Position numbers and translations under genes: made by a program. Below the pieces are notes generated by a model. It worked only from the letters and a program-made list of their open reading frames with translations. It had not been told where the DNA came from and ran no database searches. A DNA stretch of 64,000 bases from contig NZ_CP047028.1 of the NCBI RefSeq assembly GCF_009796865.1, forward strand, positions 1,798,001-1,862,000, given 5' to 3'. The DNA comes from Formosa sp. L2A11 (GTDB lineage: Bacteria; Bacteroidota; Bacteroidia; Flavobacteriales; Flavobacteriaceae). Positions 35,911 through 45,389 of this stretch are shown here, one piece after another. Each line of letters opens with the position of its first letter. Within the stretch, counting starts at the first letter, position 1.

Positions 35911-36856
35911 TAATTTAATTTTTATACTATCACTGCCAAGGAGTGGTTCAACTTTATTACAAATGTTGTTGTCTAATAATGATAAAGTATCTACAGCTAG
36001 TGAACCTTGGATTCTATTGCCTTTAATTAGTTTTTTAAAATCTGATTTTAAGATAAAAGCTAATGGCGATTTATCGAGAATAGCGGTAGAAGATTACTTA
36101 AGGTTACATTCTGATAGTTCATTAGCAAATGAAGTAAAAAAAATAGCCTTAAATTTTTATGCTAAAGCCACTTCTAAAGATGCTAAATATTTCTTAGATA
36201 AAACTCCTAGATATTACGAGTTTGGGGACGAGATCAAACAATTGTTTCCTAAAGCCAAAATTATTATTCTCAAAAGAGATTTAAGCGATGTTGTTTCTTC
36301 TATTTGCAAGACTTGGGATATTGATACTATTTATAAAATGAGGGATTATAAAAGAGATCTCTTAGCGGCTCCTAAATTAATGCAGGAGTTTCAGGATGCT
36401 AATATAAATAATCCTAACGTTAGAACTGTTTTTTATGAATCTCTAGTTGATAATCCTGAAGCAGAAGTGAAAATGCTTTATGAGTGGCTTGGTTTGGATT
36501 TTAATCCAGATTTTATAGATTTCACTAACAACAAAAAAGCTAATGGTGTATTGGGGGATCCAATAGGTGTAAAAGCGAATAGGAAGCCTAAGAAGAACTT
36601 AAATTCAAGAAAAATTTTGGAAGACCACTATTGGAAAGATTTTTCGATAGGTTATCTAAACCATTTAGGGAAAACATTTTTAGATTTATATGGTTACTCA
36701 GACTATCCGCAGCTAAAACCTACTGCTGATTTTAATTTGTTTCAGTATAGTTGTTTTCATAAAAGAACAAGTTTTAAACAAAGTATGAGTAATATTTTAA
36801 AAAATATGAAATATTATTTTACGACTTCAAAGTATAAGAAAGAAATTTTTAATTAA
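35885..36856 (+). CDS. sulfotransferase family protein
   Basis: The 323-residue protein opens with the PAPS 5'-phosphosulfate-binding loop FILSLPRSGSTLLQ and later has a 3'-phosphate-binding-like region (KIIILKRDLSDVVSS), the layout of PAPS-dependent carbohydrate sulfotransferases. It overlaps the preceding glycosyltransferase, so it belongs to the polysaccharide operon and should sulfate the glycan in the cytoplasm. No PAPS synthesis genes are in the window. Confidence 0.85.
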   Translation: MEDDIQDGSNLIFILSLPRSGSTLLQMLLSNNDKVSTASEPWILLPLISFLKSDFKIKANGDLSRIAVEDYLRLHSDSSLANEVKKIALNFYAKATSKDAKYFLDKTPRYYEFGDEIKQLFPKAKIIILKRDLSDVVSSICKTWDIDTIYKMRDYKRDLLAAPKLMQEFQDANINNPNVRTVFYESLVDNPEAEVKMLYEWLGLDFNPDFIDFTNNKKANGVLGDPIGVKANRKPKKNLNSRKILEDHYWKDFSIGYLNHLGKTFLDLYGYSDYPQLKPTADFNLFQYSCFHKRTSFKQSMSNILKNMKYYFTTSKYKKEIFN

Positions 36857-36905
36857 TTGAAATAATAAAAAGTTTTATTGTTTTATTAAAATTGTAAATA
36901 TTTAA

Positions 36906-37637
36906 ATGAAAGTTTCCATTATCACCGTCTCATACAACGCAGCCAAAACTATTTTAAAAACCATAGATTCTATTGCGGATCAATCTTATACTAATATTGA
37001 ATTTATTATTATTGACGGTGGCTCTACCGATGGGACATTAGATATTATTGAAGACAATAAGGAAAAAATTGATATTGTCGTCTCCGAACCAGACAAAGGG
37101 GTGTATGATGCCATGAATAAAGGGATTTTAAGAGCAAGCGGCGATTGGATTCTTTTTTTAGGAGCAGATGACTTGTTAGCTAATAACAACGTTATTGAAA
37201 CGTGTGTTCAGCAGTTTTCATCATCTCATCTCGTGTACGGTGATGTTATTAAAGTACCAGAAAACGAAGTGTATGATGGTGCATTTAACCTTTATAAAAT
37301 GATTTATAGAAATATCTGCCACCAAGCGATTTTCTTTCATAAAAGTGTATTTAAATTAAAGGGACTTTATCATTTAGATTATAAGGTTAATTCTGATTGG
37401 GAGTTTAATTTAAGATGTTTTCAAGACCCTAAAATTAATACAAAATATATACCACTAGTCGTTTCTCATTTTAATACAGAGGGCCTAAGTTCAAATACGG
37501 AAGATGTGGCTTTCGAAATCAGAAAAAAACAGCTTATAAAATTAATGCCTATTTGGGTGCGGTTTTGTTATAAATACAGACGAACTTCATTTATAAAATG
37601 GATTTCAGGAACCTTTTTAAATTTTGATTATGCCTAG
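36906..37637 (+). CDS. GT2 family glycosyltransferase (WcaE-like)
   Basis: The 243-residue enzyme has MKVSIITVSYNA, IIIDGGSTDGT, the EPDKGVYDAMNKGI segment and the GADD motif at residues 86-89, characteristic of the short family-2 enzymes of colanic acid and similar loci. It is a paralogue of the gene at 54024, sharing IIIDG-STDGT and SEPDKG-YDA-NKGI. Its 3' end overlaps the next gene by 8 bp. Confidence 0.85.
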   Translation: MKVSIITVSYNAAKTILKTIDSIADQSYTNIEFIIIDGGSTDGTLDIIEDNKEKIDIVVSEPDKGVYDAMNKGILRASGDWILFLGADDLLANNNVIETCVQQFSSSHLVYGDVIKVPENEVYDGAFNLYKMIYRNICHQAIFFHKSVFKLKGLYHLDYKVNSDWEFNLRCFQDPKINTKYIPLVVSHFNTEGLSSNTEDVAFEIRKKQLIKLMPIWVRFCYKYRRTSFIKWISGTFLNFDYA

Positions 37638-38601
37638 AGTTAGTGTTATAGTTCCAAATTATAATCATGAGAAATTTTTAAGAGGCAGATTAGACTGTAT
37701 TATTAATCAATCGTATGGTGATTTTGAGTTAATTATCCTAGATGATAAGTCTACCGATAACAGTTTAAAGCTTATTCAAGAGTACGAAACGAAGTTTCCT
37801 AATAAGGTACAATTTGTGCCTTCCGAAGAAAATTCAGGTTCCCCATTTAAACAATGGGATAAAGGAATTTCTTTAGCGAAAGGCGAATTAATTTGGATTG
37901 CGGAAAGTGATGATTTGGCGTCTACGTCTTTTTTAGAATTTTGTATTCCTTATTTTGATAGTAACGAAAATTTAGGGATGGTTGTAACAAAGTCTAATGC
38001 TATAGATGCTTTAGGTCAGGAGATTTCAGAGTATCATCCTATGTTTAAAGGGTATGAGACGAAATTATTTAACGAAAACTCTGATGGATTCAATTATTTT
38101 AAGGGTAATGATTTTATTAAAGATTACTTAGTTTATAAATGTCTAATACCAAATGTAAGTGGTACTTTATTTAGTAAGAATGCCTATGTAAAGTCCGGAG
38201 GTCTAAATATGAACTTTAGAAGAAATGGAGATTACGATTTGTATTTTAGAATGCTATATAATACAGATGTCGGATTTTTAAATAAAAGTTTAAATAGTAC
38301 GAGATATCACGATGCTAAATTAACAGCATCTAATAATGCACAGTCGTTTAAAGAACTATCAACAATATTAAAGCCCGTATTTAATAAACTTAAATTGACT
38401 GCAAACAAGAGACTGGAAATTATGTCTTTTTACTTTACCGTTTATAAGTATGATATTTACTTAAACAACACCTATACATTTAATGAGAAATTGGCTATTT
38501 TTCGTAATTTATCTGAATTAAGTGGTTTACTAAAATTTCGATTTTTAAAATTTATCCTTCAACGTCAGAAAATTGATTTAGCTAAAAAACTAAGAAATTA
38601 A
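37630..38601 (+). CDS. GT2 family glycosyltransferase
   Basis: This 323-residue GT-A protein starts with MPRVSVIVPNYNHEKFL, then LDDKSTDNS, the FKQWDKGI segment and the metal motif ESDD (residues 92-95). The ATG at 37630 overlaps the upstream stop (ATGCCTAG) and is preferred over a TTG two codons earlier. A C-terminal helical region of about 90 residues follows the catalytic domain. Substrate unknown. Confidence 0.83.
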   Translation: MPRVSVIVPNYNHEKFLRGRLDCIINQSYGDFELIILDDKSTDNSLKLIQEYETKFPNKVQFVPSEENSGSPFKQWDKGISLAKGELIWIAESDDLASTSFLEFCIPYFDSNENLGMVVTKSNAIDALGQEISEYHPMFKGYETKLFNENSDGFNYFKGNDFIKDYLVYKCLIPNVSGTLFSKNAYVKSGGLNMNFRRNGDYDLYFRMLYNTDVGFLNKSLNSTRYHDAKLTASNNAQSFKELSTILKPVFNKLKLTANKRLEIMSFYFTVYKYDIYLNNTYTFNEKLAIFRNLSELSGLLKFRFLKFILQRQKIDLAKKLRN

Positions 38602-38604
38602 ATA

Positions 38605-39753
38605 ATGAAGAACATACTTTTTGTTGTCCATGAATCCAAAAAATCTGGAGCGCCATTATTATTGCTTCAGCTTTTAAAAGAATTTAAAAGTCAAGACAGT
38701 TTTAAAATAGACATTCTAATTAGTAAAACAGGAGAATTAGATAGTGTATTTGAAAACATTGGTGGTACGTATTTTTATAATCCTACCTATCTTTTAGACT
38801 TAGATTTGAAATCTAAAATATTACGTAAAGTTTTAAATGCTGAAACCTCAGTAAAAAAACATCAACATAAATTATATAAGACGTTAGTGCAAAATAAATA
38901 TGATGCTATTTATTTTAATTCATTGGGATGTCAATCTATGTTTACGTTTTTACAGAATTATCCAGCCAAAAAGTTAACTCATATTCATGAATTGAAAGAT
39001 GTGGTTTCAGGTATGGATGAGGGTATTGTAAGAAATATGCTTAATACTTCGGATGTTTTAATATCTAGTTGTAAAACTATTACAGAGTTCTTAATAGAAT
39101 CTTACAATATAGATACCAATAAACTCGTAGAAAATTCTGTATTTTTATTTAAGGATAGAAAGTATGCTATCGATAATCTTGAATCTCCAAATAGACGCTC
39201 AAGTAATGTGTTTGTAATAGGAGCCTGTGGTGCTGTTGAATTAAGAAAAGGAGCGGACCTTTTTGTAGATTTCGCTATTCGATTGATTAAAGAAGTTCCA
39301 AACACTTCCTTTGAGTTTATATGGGTAGGACATGATAAAACAAGTTTGGGAGACGATTTAAAAGCTAAAATTAGTGGAGAGGGTTTACAAGAACACATAA
39401 AATTTGTGGGAAGTACACCAACGCCCGAAACATATTTTAACACCTTTAATTTGTTTTTTCTTTCATCCAGAGAAGAAGCCTTTGGATTGGTAGGCTTGGA
39501 AAATGCGTATTGTACAAATCCTTTAATTAGTTTTGATATTAAGGGCGACTTGCCTTTATTTATTAAAAAGTATGACTGCGGAAAAGTAATTCCGAAATAT
39601 GATTTTGAATCCTTTAAAGATTTTATCTTGCAGTTAATAAGCGATAAAAGTTTTGCAGAATGTTTAGGTGAAAATGGAAGGGAAGCGGTTATTAAAGCTT
39701 TTAATATTCAAGATCAAGCAAAAATAATAAGAGAAGCCTTAATTAAGTTATGA
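38605..39753 (+). CDS. GT4-type glycosyltransferase
   Basis: The 382-residue protein has the GT-B layout: an N-terminal domain starting ILFVVHESKKSGAPLLLLQLL, a linker, and a C-terminal donor domain with IGACGAVELRKGADLFV, FEFIWVGHD and the E-x7-E region SREEAFGLVGLENAYC. These are retaining family-4 hallmarks. Its stop overlaps the next start by 4 bp. Confidence 0.83.
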   Translation: MKNILFVVHESKKSGAPLLLLQLLKEFKSQDSFKIDILISKTGELDSVFENIGGTYFYNPTYLLDLDLKSKILRKVLNAETSVKKHQHKLYKTLVQNKYDAIYFNSLGCQSMFTFLQNYPAKKLTHIHELKDVVSGMDEGIVRNMLNTSDVLISSCKTITEFLIESYNIDTNKLVENSVFLFKDRKYAIDNLESPNRRSSNVFVIGACGAVELRKGADLFVDFAIRLIKEVPNTSFEFIWVGHDKTSLGDDLKAKISGEGLQEHIKFVGSTPTPETYFNTFNLFFLSSREEAFGLVGLENAYCTNPLISFDIKGDLPLFIKKYDCGKVIPKYDFESFKDFILQLISDKSFAECLGENGREAVIKAFNIQDQAKIIREALIKL

Positions 39754-40571
39754 TATCCATCATTATCCCTTCAAGAAGTGCAGAAGCCTTAAAGTCTATA
39801 TCTCAAAATATAGCCAAAACTATTGGAGTTCCGTTTGAAATTATTGATTACAATAATTCTGATAATGGCTTCGGAATATGTAAAATATATAATCTTTGCG
39901 CACAGAAAGCAAAATATGAAAATTTAGTTTTTTGCCATGATGATATTATTTTTCATAGTTCTAATTGGGGATATAGTTTATTAGAAGTGTTGAATATTAG
40001 TAAGATAGGGTTGATTGGTGTCTGTGGGGCTACCTATAAATCTAAATACCCTGCACCATGGGTTTCAATACCTAAAGGCTATTATAGATCAAATTTATTT
40101 GAAAAGAATTCAAAACAAGTCGTTGATGAGCAAGCAGACTTTGAGAAAGTTGCTGTGGTAGATGGATGCTTTTTGAGTATGAGAAAAGAGATTTGGAACG
40201 AATTTAAGTTTAATGAAACGGAATTAAAAGGGTTTCATATTTACGATATTGATATTTCGGTAAGAATTGGTAAAAAGTATGATGTGGTCGTAGAAAAATC
40301 ATTTGAAATAGAACATCTATCAGAAGGTGTTTTTAATCATGTTTGGTATGGTGATTCTTTTATTTACCATAAAAACAACAAAGAATTGTTCCCTGCAAAA
40401 TCAGATGGAGGTAGTGATGAAAAATATTTGGATGGATATGCTCTAAAATCCTTAATTTTAAGAAGTCCTAAATTAAAGATGAAAAGAGCAGAACGCTTAG
40501 CTTATCTTTTAAGTTTATTAAAGAGTTACCCAAATCAATTTTCTTTAAGATTATTAAAAACGTTAAAGTGA
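39750..40571 (+). CDS. StrF-like GT-A glycosyltransferase
   Basis: The 273-residue protein matches the streptomycin StrF-type glycosyltransferase-like fold: MISIIIPSRS, IDYNNSDNGFGICKIYNLCA, FCHDDIIFHSSNW with the acidic pair, and VDGCFLSMRKEIW followed by FHIYDIDISVRI. Both ends overlap neighbours (ATGA upstream, GTGA downstream), so it is translated in tandem with the two GT4 genes. Substrate unknown. Confidence 0.75.
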   Translation: MISIIIPSRSAEALKSISQNIAKTIGVPFEIIDYNNSDNGFGICKIYNLCAQKAKYENLVFCHDDIIFHSSNWGYSLLEVLNISKIGLIGVCGATYKSKYPAPWVSIPKGYYRSNLFEKNSKQVVDEQADFEKVAVVDGCFLSMRKEIWNEFKFNETELKGFHIYDIDISVRIGKKYDVVVEKSFEIEHLSEGVFNHVWYGDSFIYHKNNKELFPAKSDGGSDEKYLDGYALKSLILRSPKLKMKRAERLAYLLSLLKSYPNQFSLRLLKTLK

Positions 40572-41725
40572 AAGAAATTATATATTTTATACCCGATGTA
40601 GATGCCGGAGTAACGTCTATAGTTCGTAATTTACTTAAATTTAGACCTCAAAGTAATATACATTATAAGGTAATTTTTACGCGACAGATTGAACGCGATT
40701 CGGTTTATATAGAAGATCAATTTAATGTAGATGAGCAAATTGTATTTTCTTATAGTAAATATGAAAATTTATATGCTGTAGTAAAACGTTTAAATAAACA
40801 TGTCTCTAAGGCGTCTGTTTTAGTCGCTAACGATGGCTTAGAATTACGAATGGTACAATTACTAAAGCTGCCTAACCCTTTAGTATATATTATCCATGGA
40901 GATTTTAAATATTACTATGGTTTAGTAAATCAAAATCAAGGAATAATAGATCAATATATTGCTTATAGTAAATTTACAGAAGACCAGTTATATTCTAAAA
41001 TAGATTCATGCAATCATAGTAAAATTAAAATGTTGTATTATCCTGTACCGGAAACAAATAGTTTACCGGACGAGGACAAGCCAACGGACTTGTTATTTGT
41101 AGGGTCCTTTAACGAGCGTAAAGGCGTTCAATTTTTATTTAAAATTTATAAAACTATTCAAGCTAAACTTGCTAATGTGAATTTTGTACTGGTGGGAAGT
41201 GGCGAAATGGATGCTGAATTAAAGTCACAGTTTAGTTTAGAACCTAAAGTAGTTTTTAAAGGGCAATTAAATAATAGTGAAGTTATACAAGAAATGCAAA
41301 ATGCAAAGGTATTGTTATTTCCGTCTTTGTCTGAAGGTTTACCAAATGTAGTAGTAGAATCTATGAAGGCAAAATGTGTCCCTGTTTGCAGTGATATAGC
41401 AAGTGGAATACCAGATCTTATTGATGATGAAATAACCGGATATCGTGTGCCAATAGGGGATATAACTTTATTTAGTACGGCGACAATCGACTTGTTACAG
41501 GATAAAGAAAAAAGGAATACCATTGCTGAGAATGGTTTTAATAAAGCATATCGTATGTTTAACCCGCTTACAAATGCAGAGCACTATGAGGATTTAATAC
41601 TGAAAATAGAGCCAAAAGAAAAGTTGTTTTTAAATCAGACTTTGGGAGGTGTATTAAATCAAAAATACATGCCTAATGCATTGGTCACTTTAATTAGAAA
41701 GTTAAATTTGTCACCGAAACTATAA
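40568..41725 (+). CDS. GT4-type glycosyltransferase
   Basis: The 385-residue GT-B protein starts at a GTG overlapping the upstream stop (GTGA). The donor domain shows LLFVGSFNERKGVQFL, NFVLVGSGEMDAEL and FPSLSEGLPNVVVESM with the E-x7-E pattern. It is followed by a 379-bp spacer, so this may be the end of a sub-operon. Substrate unknown. Confidence 0.83.
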   Translation: MKEIIYFIPDVDAGVTSIVRNLLKFRPQSNIHYKVIFTRQIERDSVYIEDQFNVDEQIVFSYSKYENLYAVVKRLNKHVSKASVLVANDGLELRMVQLLKLPNPLVYIIHGDFKYYYGLVNQNQGIIDQYIAYSKFTEDQLYSKIDSCNHSKIKMLYYPVPETNSLPDEDKPTDLLFVGSFNERKGVQFLFKIYKTIQAKLANVNFVLVGSGEMDAELKSQFSLEPKVVFKGQLNNSEVIQEMQNAKVLLFPSLSEGLPNVVVESMKAKCVPVCSDIASGIPDLIDDEITGYRVPIGDITLFSTATIDLLQDKEKRNTIAENGFNKAYRMFNPLTNAEHYEDLILKIEPKEKLFLNQTLGGVLNQKYMPNALVTLIRKLNLSPKL

Positions 41726-42104
41726 TTCTTATTTTTATAATACGAGGTATAGTGTAAAATAGATATTAGGTTCTATAAAATTTATGTAAGATCATTCGAA
41801 AAACAGTTCCTAATTATTGATTGTTTTTTAATAAATATGTTTCTGTAACTGATTGAATTAGAGTGGTTAGATATATGTGGTACAGTGTTACTGTTGCCTG
41901 TTTTTATGATAAAAATTATAGATTATAATGTATAAATAAGTGCAATGTTTTATCAATTGTAAAGAGCGGTTTTACCGATTTTTAGCTCTAGTATTATAAT
42001 TGACTTAGTAATATAGTGTCAAAAATTCTATTTAATTATAAAAATAGTTTAATGCCTCAAAGATTTAATTGAAGATATAGAATTAATAGCTTAATATAAA
42101 AATA
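41726..42104. other. gene-free spacer within the polysaccharide locus
   Basis: This very AT-rich spacer separates two blocks of glycosyltransferase genes. I see no open frame with family content, no strong hairpin with a T tract and no exact TAnnTTTG. It may be a recombination junction between modules. Confidence 0.35.
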
Positions 42105-42974
42105 ATGAAAGAACCTTTAGTTTCCGTTTTAATGACGGTATATAATAGAGAAAAGTATATTGCAGAGGCTATAGAGTCTGTTTTGGCTTCTACATACCAA
42201 AATTGGGAATTAATAATTGTAGACGACCGTTCTAAAGATTCGTCTGTTGAAATTGCCAATTCATTTAAGGGTAAAGATGATAGAGTTAAGGTTTATATTA
42301 ACGAGGTGAATTTAGGAGATTACCCGAATAGAAATCAGGCAGCATCTTATGCTAAAGGGAAATATATAAAGTACGTTGATGCAGACGATAAAATTTATCC
42401 TTTTGGATTAGAACAACTTGTTTTTTTTATGGAGCAATTTCCTGAAGCAGGTTATGGTCTGTGTTCACTTGCACAAGATAAAATTAAAATGTATCCATTT
42501 CAATTAGAACCAATGGAGGCTTATTATAGACACTACTTTGAGCAACAATTATTTCATAAAGCACCTTTGTCGGCTATAATTAAGAAAGATAGTTTTGAAA
42601 AGGCTGGGAGGTTTAGTGGTAAACGTATGCTAGGCGATTTTGAGATGTGGCATGTGCTATCTCAAAAATTCCCAGTAGTTTTAATGCCTCAAGGTATTGT
42701 TTGGTATAGAGAACATGATGAACAAGAAATGTCTTTGCATAGAAGTGATCCGATGCAACCTTTTAGATATAAGTTATTAGCTGAAGATTTATTAAAAAGT
42801 AACAACTGTCCGCTGTCAGCAAGTGATAAAATGCAAGCTTTAAAAATTGTCAAGAGTCAACAGGCATCGGCAATTTTATCAGCAGGTAAACATTATAATA
42901 TTAAAAAAGGTTTAGAATTGAAAAATGCAAGTGACTTGAACTTTTTAGAAATTATTAAAAATAAACTGTCTTAA
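42105..42974 (+). CDS. GT2 family glycosyltransferase
   Basis: The 289-residue enzyme has PLVSVLMTVYNREKYIAEAIESVL, IIVDDRSKDSS, NEVNLGDYPNRNQAA and the metal motif in KYVDADDKIYP, then a conserved WYREHDEQEMS segment. This is a standard family-2 architecture. It opens the gene block after the 41726-42104 spacer. Confidence 0.85.
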   Translation: MKEPLVSVLMTVYNREKYIAEAIESVLASTYQNWELIIVDDRSKDSSVEIANSFKGKDDRVKVYINEVNLGDYPNRNQAASYAKGKYIKYVDADDKIYPFGLEQLVFFMEQFPEAGYGLCSLAQDKIKMYPFQLEPMEAYYRHYFEQQLFHKAPLSAIIKKDSFEKAGRFSGKRMLGDFEMWHVLSQKFPVVLMPQGIVWYREHDEQEMSLHRSDPMQPFRYKLLAEDLLKSNNCPLSASDKMQALKIVKSQQASAILSAGKHYNIKKGLELKNASDLNFLEIIKNKLS

Positions 42975-42976
42975 AA

Positions 42977-43627
42977 TTGAATATAACTAAAGAAAAGATA
43001 ATATATATTGCAAAGAACCCATTCAATATTTTTATTTGGATGGTTACTAGGCTACCCTATTTTAAATTTCTTAGAGATTTTGAGCATACAAATTATCCTG
43101 TAACTTTTGGTTTTTGGTTTAACCAGAAAGTATTAGGTAATAATAAGGATGCCTATTGGCCAGTTCATAAAAGTTCTAGAGTTGTTGGTGTTCAAAATAT
43201 ATATGTTGGAGTTGGAACCTTTCCAGGCTACCAACGAAATGTGTATATACAAGGCACGGGAAAATTATACTTTGGTGATTACACAGGAGTCGCACAGAAT
43301 TCTGGAATTTTAAGTGGTAATCATGACATATACGATCATCGAAAATTATCAGCAAAGGATACAACTATCGGATCATATTGTTGGATAGGAATGAATTCAG
43401 TTGTTTTGGGAGGAGTAACATTAGGAAATCATACCATTGTGGCTGCAGGGTCTGTGGTTACTAAATCCTTTCCCAAAGGAAATTGTGTGATTGGAGGTGT
43501 GCCTGCAAAAGTAATTAGTGAACTTGATCCCAAAAAAGTTGTGGAATATGAAAATAAGGTTAAATATCATGGCTATATTAAACAAGATAGATTTGATAGC
43601 TATCGTAGGAAAAATTTAAAAATTTAA
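42977..43627 (+). CDS. hexapeptide-repeat acyltransferase with TTG start
   Basis: The 216-residue protein ends in a left-handed beta-helix: SGNHDIYDHRK with the catalytic His, IGSYCWIGMNSVVLGGVTLGNHTIVAAGSVV and IGGVPAKVI. It resembles WcaF/serine-acetyltransferase-like sugar O-acetyltransferases. The only start that keeps the N-terminal family-like helix is TTG at 42977, 2 bp after the upstream stop. The next ATG would remove 17 residues. Confidence 0.8.
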   Translation: MNITKEKIIYIAKNPFNIFIWMVTRLPYFKFLRDFEHTNYPVTFGFWFNQKVLGNNKDAYWPVHKSSRVVGVQNIYVGVGTFPGYQRNVYIQGTGKLYFGDYTGVAQNSGILSGNHDIYDHRKLSAKDTTIGSYCWIGMNSVVLGGVTLGNHTIVAAGSVVTKSFPKGNCVIGGVPAKVISELDPKKVVEYENKVKYHGYIKQDRFDSYRRKNLKI

Positions 43628-43667
43628 AAATTAATTATTACCTTATTTTAGATTAGAGAGGTGAATT

Positions 43668-44405
43668 TTGTGTAAAAAAATAGTTATGAATAAAGGAGTG
43701 CTTTATGTAGCGTCAAATAAAACGTTTTATTTAGAAGAGGCAGTGTTTTCTGCAAAATCATTTAAAAAATATAATAAAAATATACCGATAACAATTTATA
43801 CAAATCTTAAAGAAGCTGATAATTATAAAGTATTCGATCAAGTTATTTTTGATTATGAAGATTTACATCCATTTTTATATAAAACAAAAGCATTAAATAG
43901 CTTTCCTTACCAGAAAACACTATTCGTAGATTCCGATACTATGTTTAAGGGTAGTGTTTACGAGTTATTCCCTTTATTAGATAACTTCGATTTGGCAATC
44001 GCAAAACGAATACATGCGGATTGGAATCCTCCAATAAAATTTATTAAATATGAGGATCCATTTCAATTCAATACCGGAGTGTTTTCATATAATGACAGTC
44101 AAAATACTAGAGATTTTTTTAAAAAATGGCTTGAAGAAGTTATTAGAGAAAATGAACTGCATAATTATTATCACTTAACCGGAGATCAAGTATGTTTTAA
44201 TCACTTGTTAATCCATAATGAAATGGATAAACATTGTAATATGAAAATTGTCACAATTCCAAATAGAATTTATAATGCAAGACATATGTTTGGCGAATTA
44301 AAAAAAGATAATTTGTTGAATGAGGTTAAAATTTGGCATCAGCATGGCTTAAATAAGTCAATCTTTAATAAAATTAAAGATAAACTGTTCTATAAATTTA
44401 AATAA
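43668..44405 (+). CDS. GT8-like nucleotide-sugar transferase
   Basis: This GT-A-type protein has GVLYVASNKTFYLEEAVFSAKSF, the DxD motif in KTLFVDSDTMFKGSVYELF and a FQFNTGVFSYNDS segment typical of nucleotide-diphospho-sugar transferases. The start is uncertain. TTG 43668 (245 residues) has a purine-rich GAGAGG six bases upstream, unusual for this genome, while ATG 43686 (239 residues) begins right at the conserved part. Substrate unknown. Confidence 0.75.
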   Translation: MCKKIVMNKGVLYVASNKTFYLEEAVFSAKSFKKYNKNIPITIYTNLKEADNYKVFDQVIFDYEDLHPFLYKTKALNSFPYQKTLFVDSDTMFKGSVYELFPLLDNFDLAIAKRIHADWNPPIKFIKYEDPFQFNTGVFSYNDSQNTRDFFKKWLEEVIRENELHNYYHLTGDQVCFNHLLIHNEMDKHCNMKIVTIPNRIYNARHMFGELKKDNLLNEVKIWHQHGLNKSIFNKIKDKLFYKFK

Positions 44406-45379
44406 TGAAGGTTCTTAAAATTTCAGTAATAATCCCTTTATATAACTCAAGTGAATTTATTAAGGACACCTTACAATCGGTAGTAGATCAATCGTATCAG
44501 GATATTGAAATTATTATTATAGATGATAGTTCTACAGATGATTCTTTTAATAAAGCAATAGAATTTCAGTCTGAGAATGTTATTATCAAACACAATAAAG
44601 GTAAAGGTGCATGTGCTGCGCGTAATTATGGATTTGAATTAAGTTCTGGAGAATATATACAGTTTTTAGATGCCGACGATATTTTAAGTCTAGATAAGAT
44701 AGAAAAACAAGTCCAAGCACTTAATGGTTCTCAAACAGAATTGGCTGTATGTAATACGGTTCATTTTATAGAAAAACTAGAAGAAGGGAAGTGTGTGGAT
44801 CAAGCGTATGTGTATTCAACACCAAAGCCAGAGGCGTTTTTTATTAATTTATGGGGAGGTAATCATTTACCGATGCATATGATACAAACTAGTGCCTGGT
44901 TAACGCCTAGAACATTGATTGAAAAAGTAGGGTTATGGGATGAAACTTTAGCAAAAGATCAAGATGGTGAGTTTTTTGCACGTTTAGGTTTGCAAAGTTC
45001 AGGTATTTTATATGTTCCCGAGGTTAAAAATTATTACAGAAAGCATAGTTCTGGAAAAAATATAGCTTCTCAAAAAAAAGAAATTCATTTAAATAGTCTT
45101 CTTAAAGCTACAAATTTAAAAGCTAAATATTTGTTTTCTAAAACGGAATCTGATGCTTCAAAACAAGCTATTGCAACGCAATATAAACATGTGGCCATAG
45201 ATGCTTGGCCACAATATAAAACAGTTTATAACACAGCAATTAGTAAATGTAATGCTCTAGGAGGTAGTAATTACAACCCTATTTTGGGTGGGAGAGCAAT
45301 AGAATTTATTAAGAATACTTTAGGATGGAGAACGGCCAAGTCAGTTGCATTCTATGGTAGAACATTTTTAAACAGATAA
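44405..45379 (+). CDS. GT2 family glycosyltransferase
   Basis: The 324-residue enzyme has LKISVIIPLYNSSEFIKDTLQSV, IIIDDSSTDDSF, GKGACAARNYGFELSSGEYIQFLDADD and a downstream WDETLAKDQDGEFFARL segment, the family-2 pattern with DADD as metal motif. Its ATG overlaps the upstream stop by one base. Substrate unknown. Confidence 0.85.
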   Translation: MKVLKISVIIPLYNSSEFIKDTLQSVVDQSYQDIEIIIIDDSSTDDSFNKAIEFQSENVIIKHNKGKGACAARNYGFELSSGEYIQFLDADDILSLDKIEKQVQALNGSQTELAVCNTVHFIEKLEEGKCVDQAYVYSTPKPEAFFINLWGGNHLPMHMIQTSAWLTPRTLIEKVGLWDETLAKDQDGEFFARLGLQSSGILYVPEVKNYYRKHSSGKNIASQKKEIHLNSLLKATNLKAKYLFSKTESDASKQAIATQYKHVAIDAWPQYKTVYNTAISKCNALGGSNYNPILGGRAIEFIKNTLGWRTAKSVAFYGRTFLNR

Positions 45380-45389
45380 TCTAAGTAAT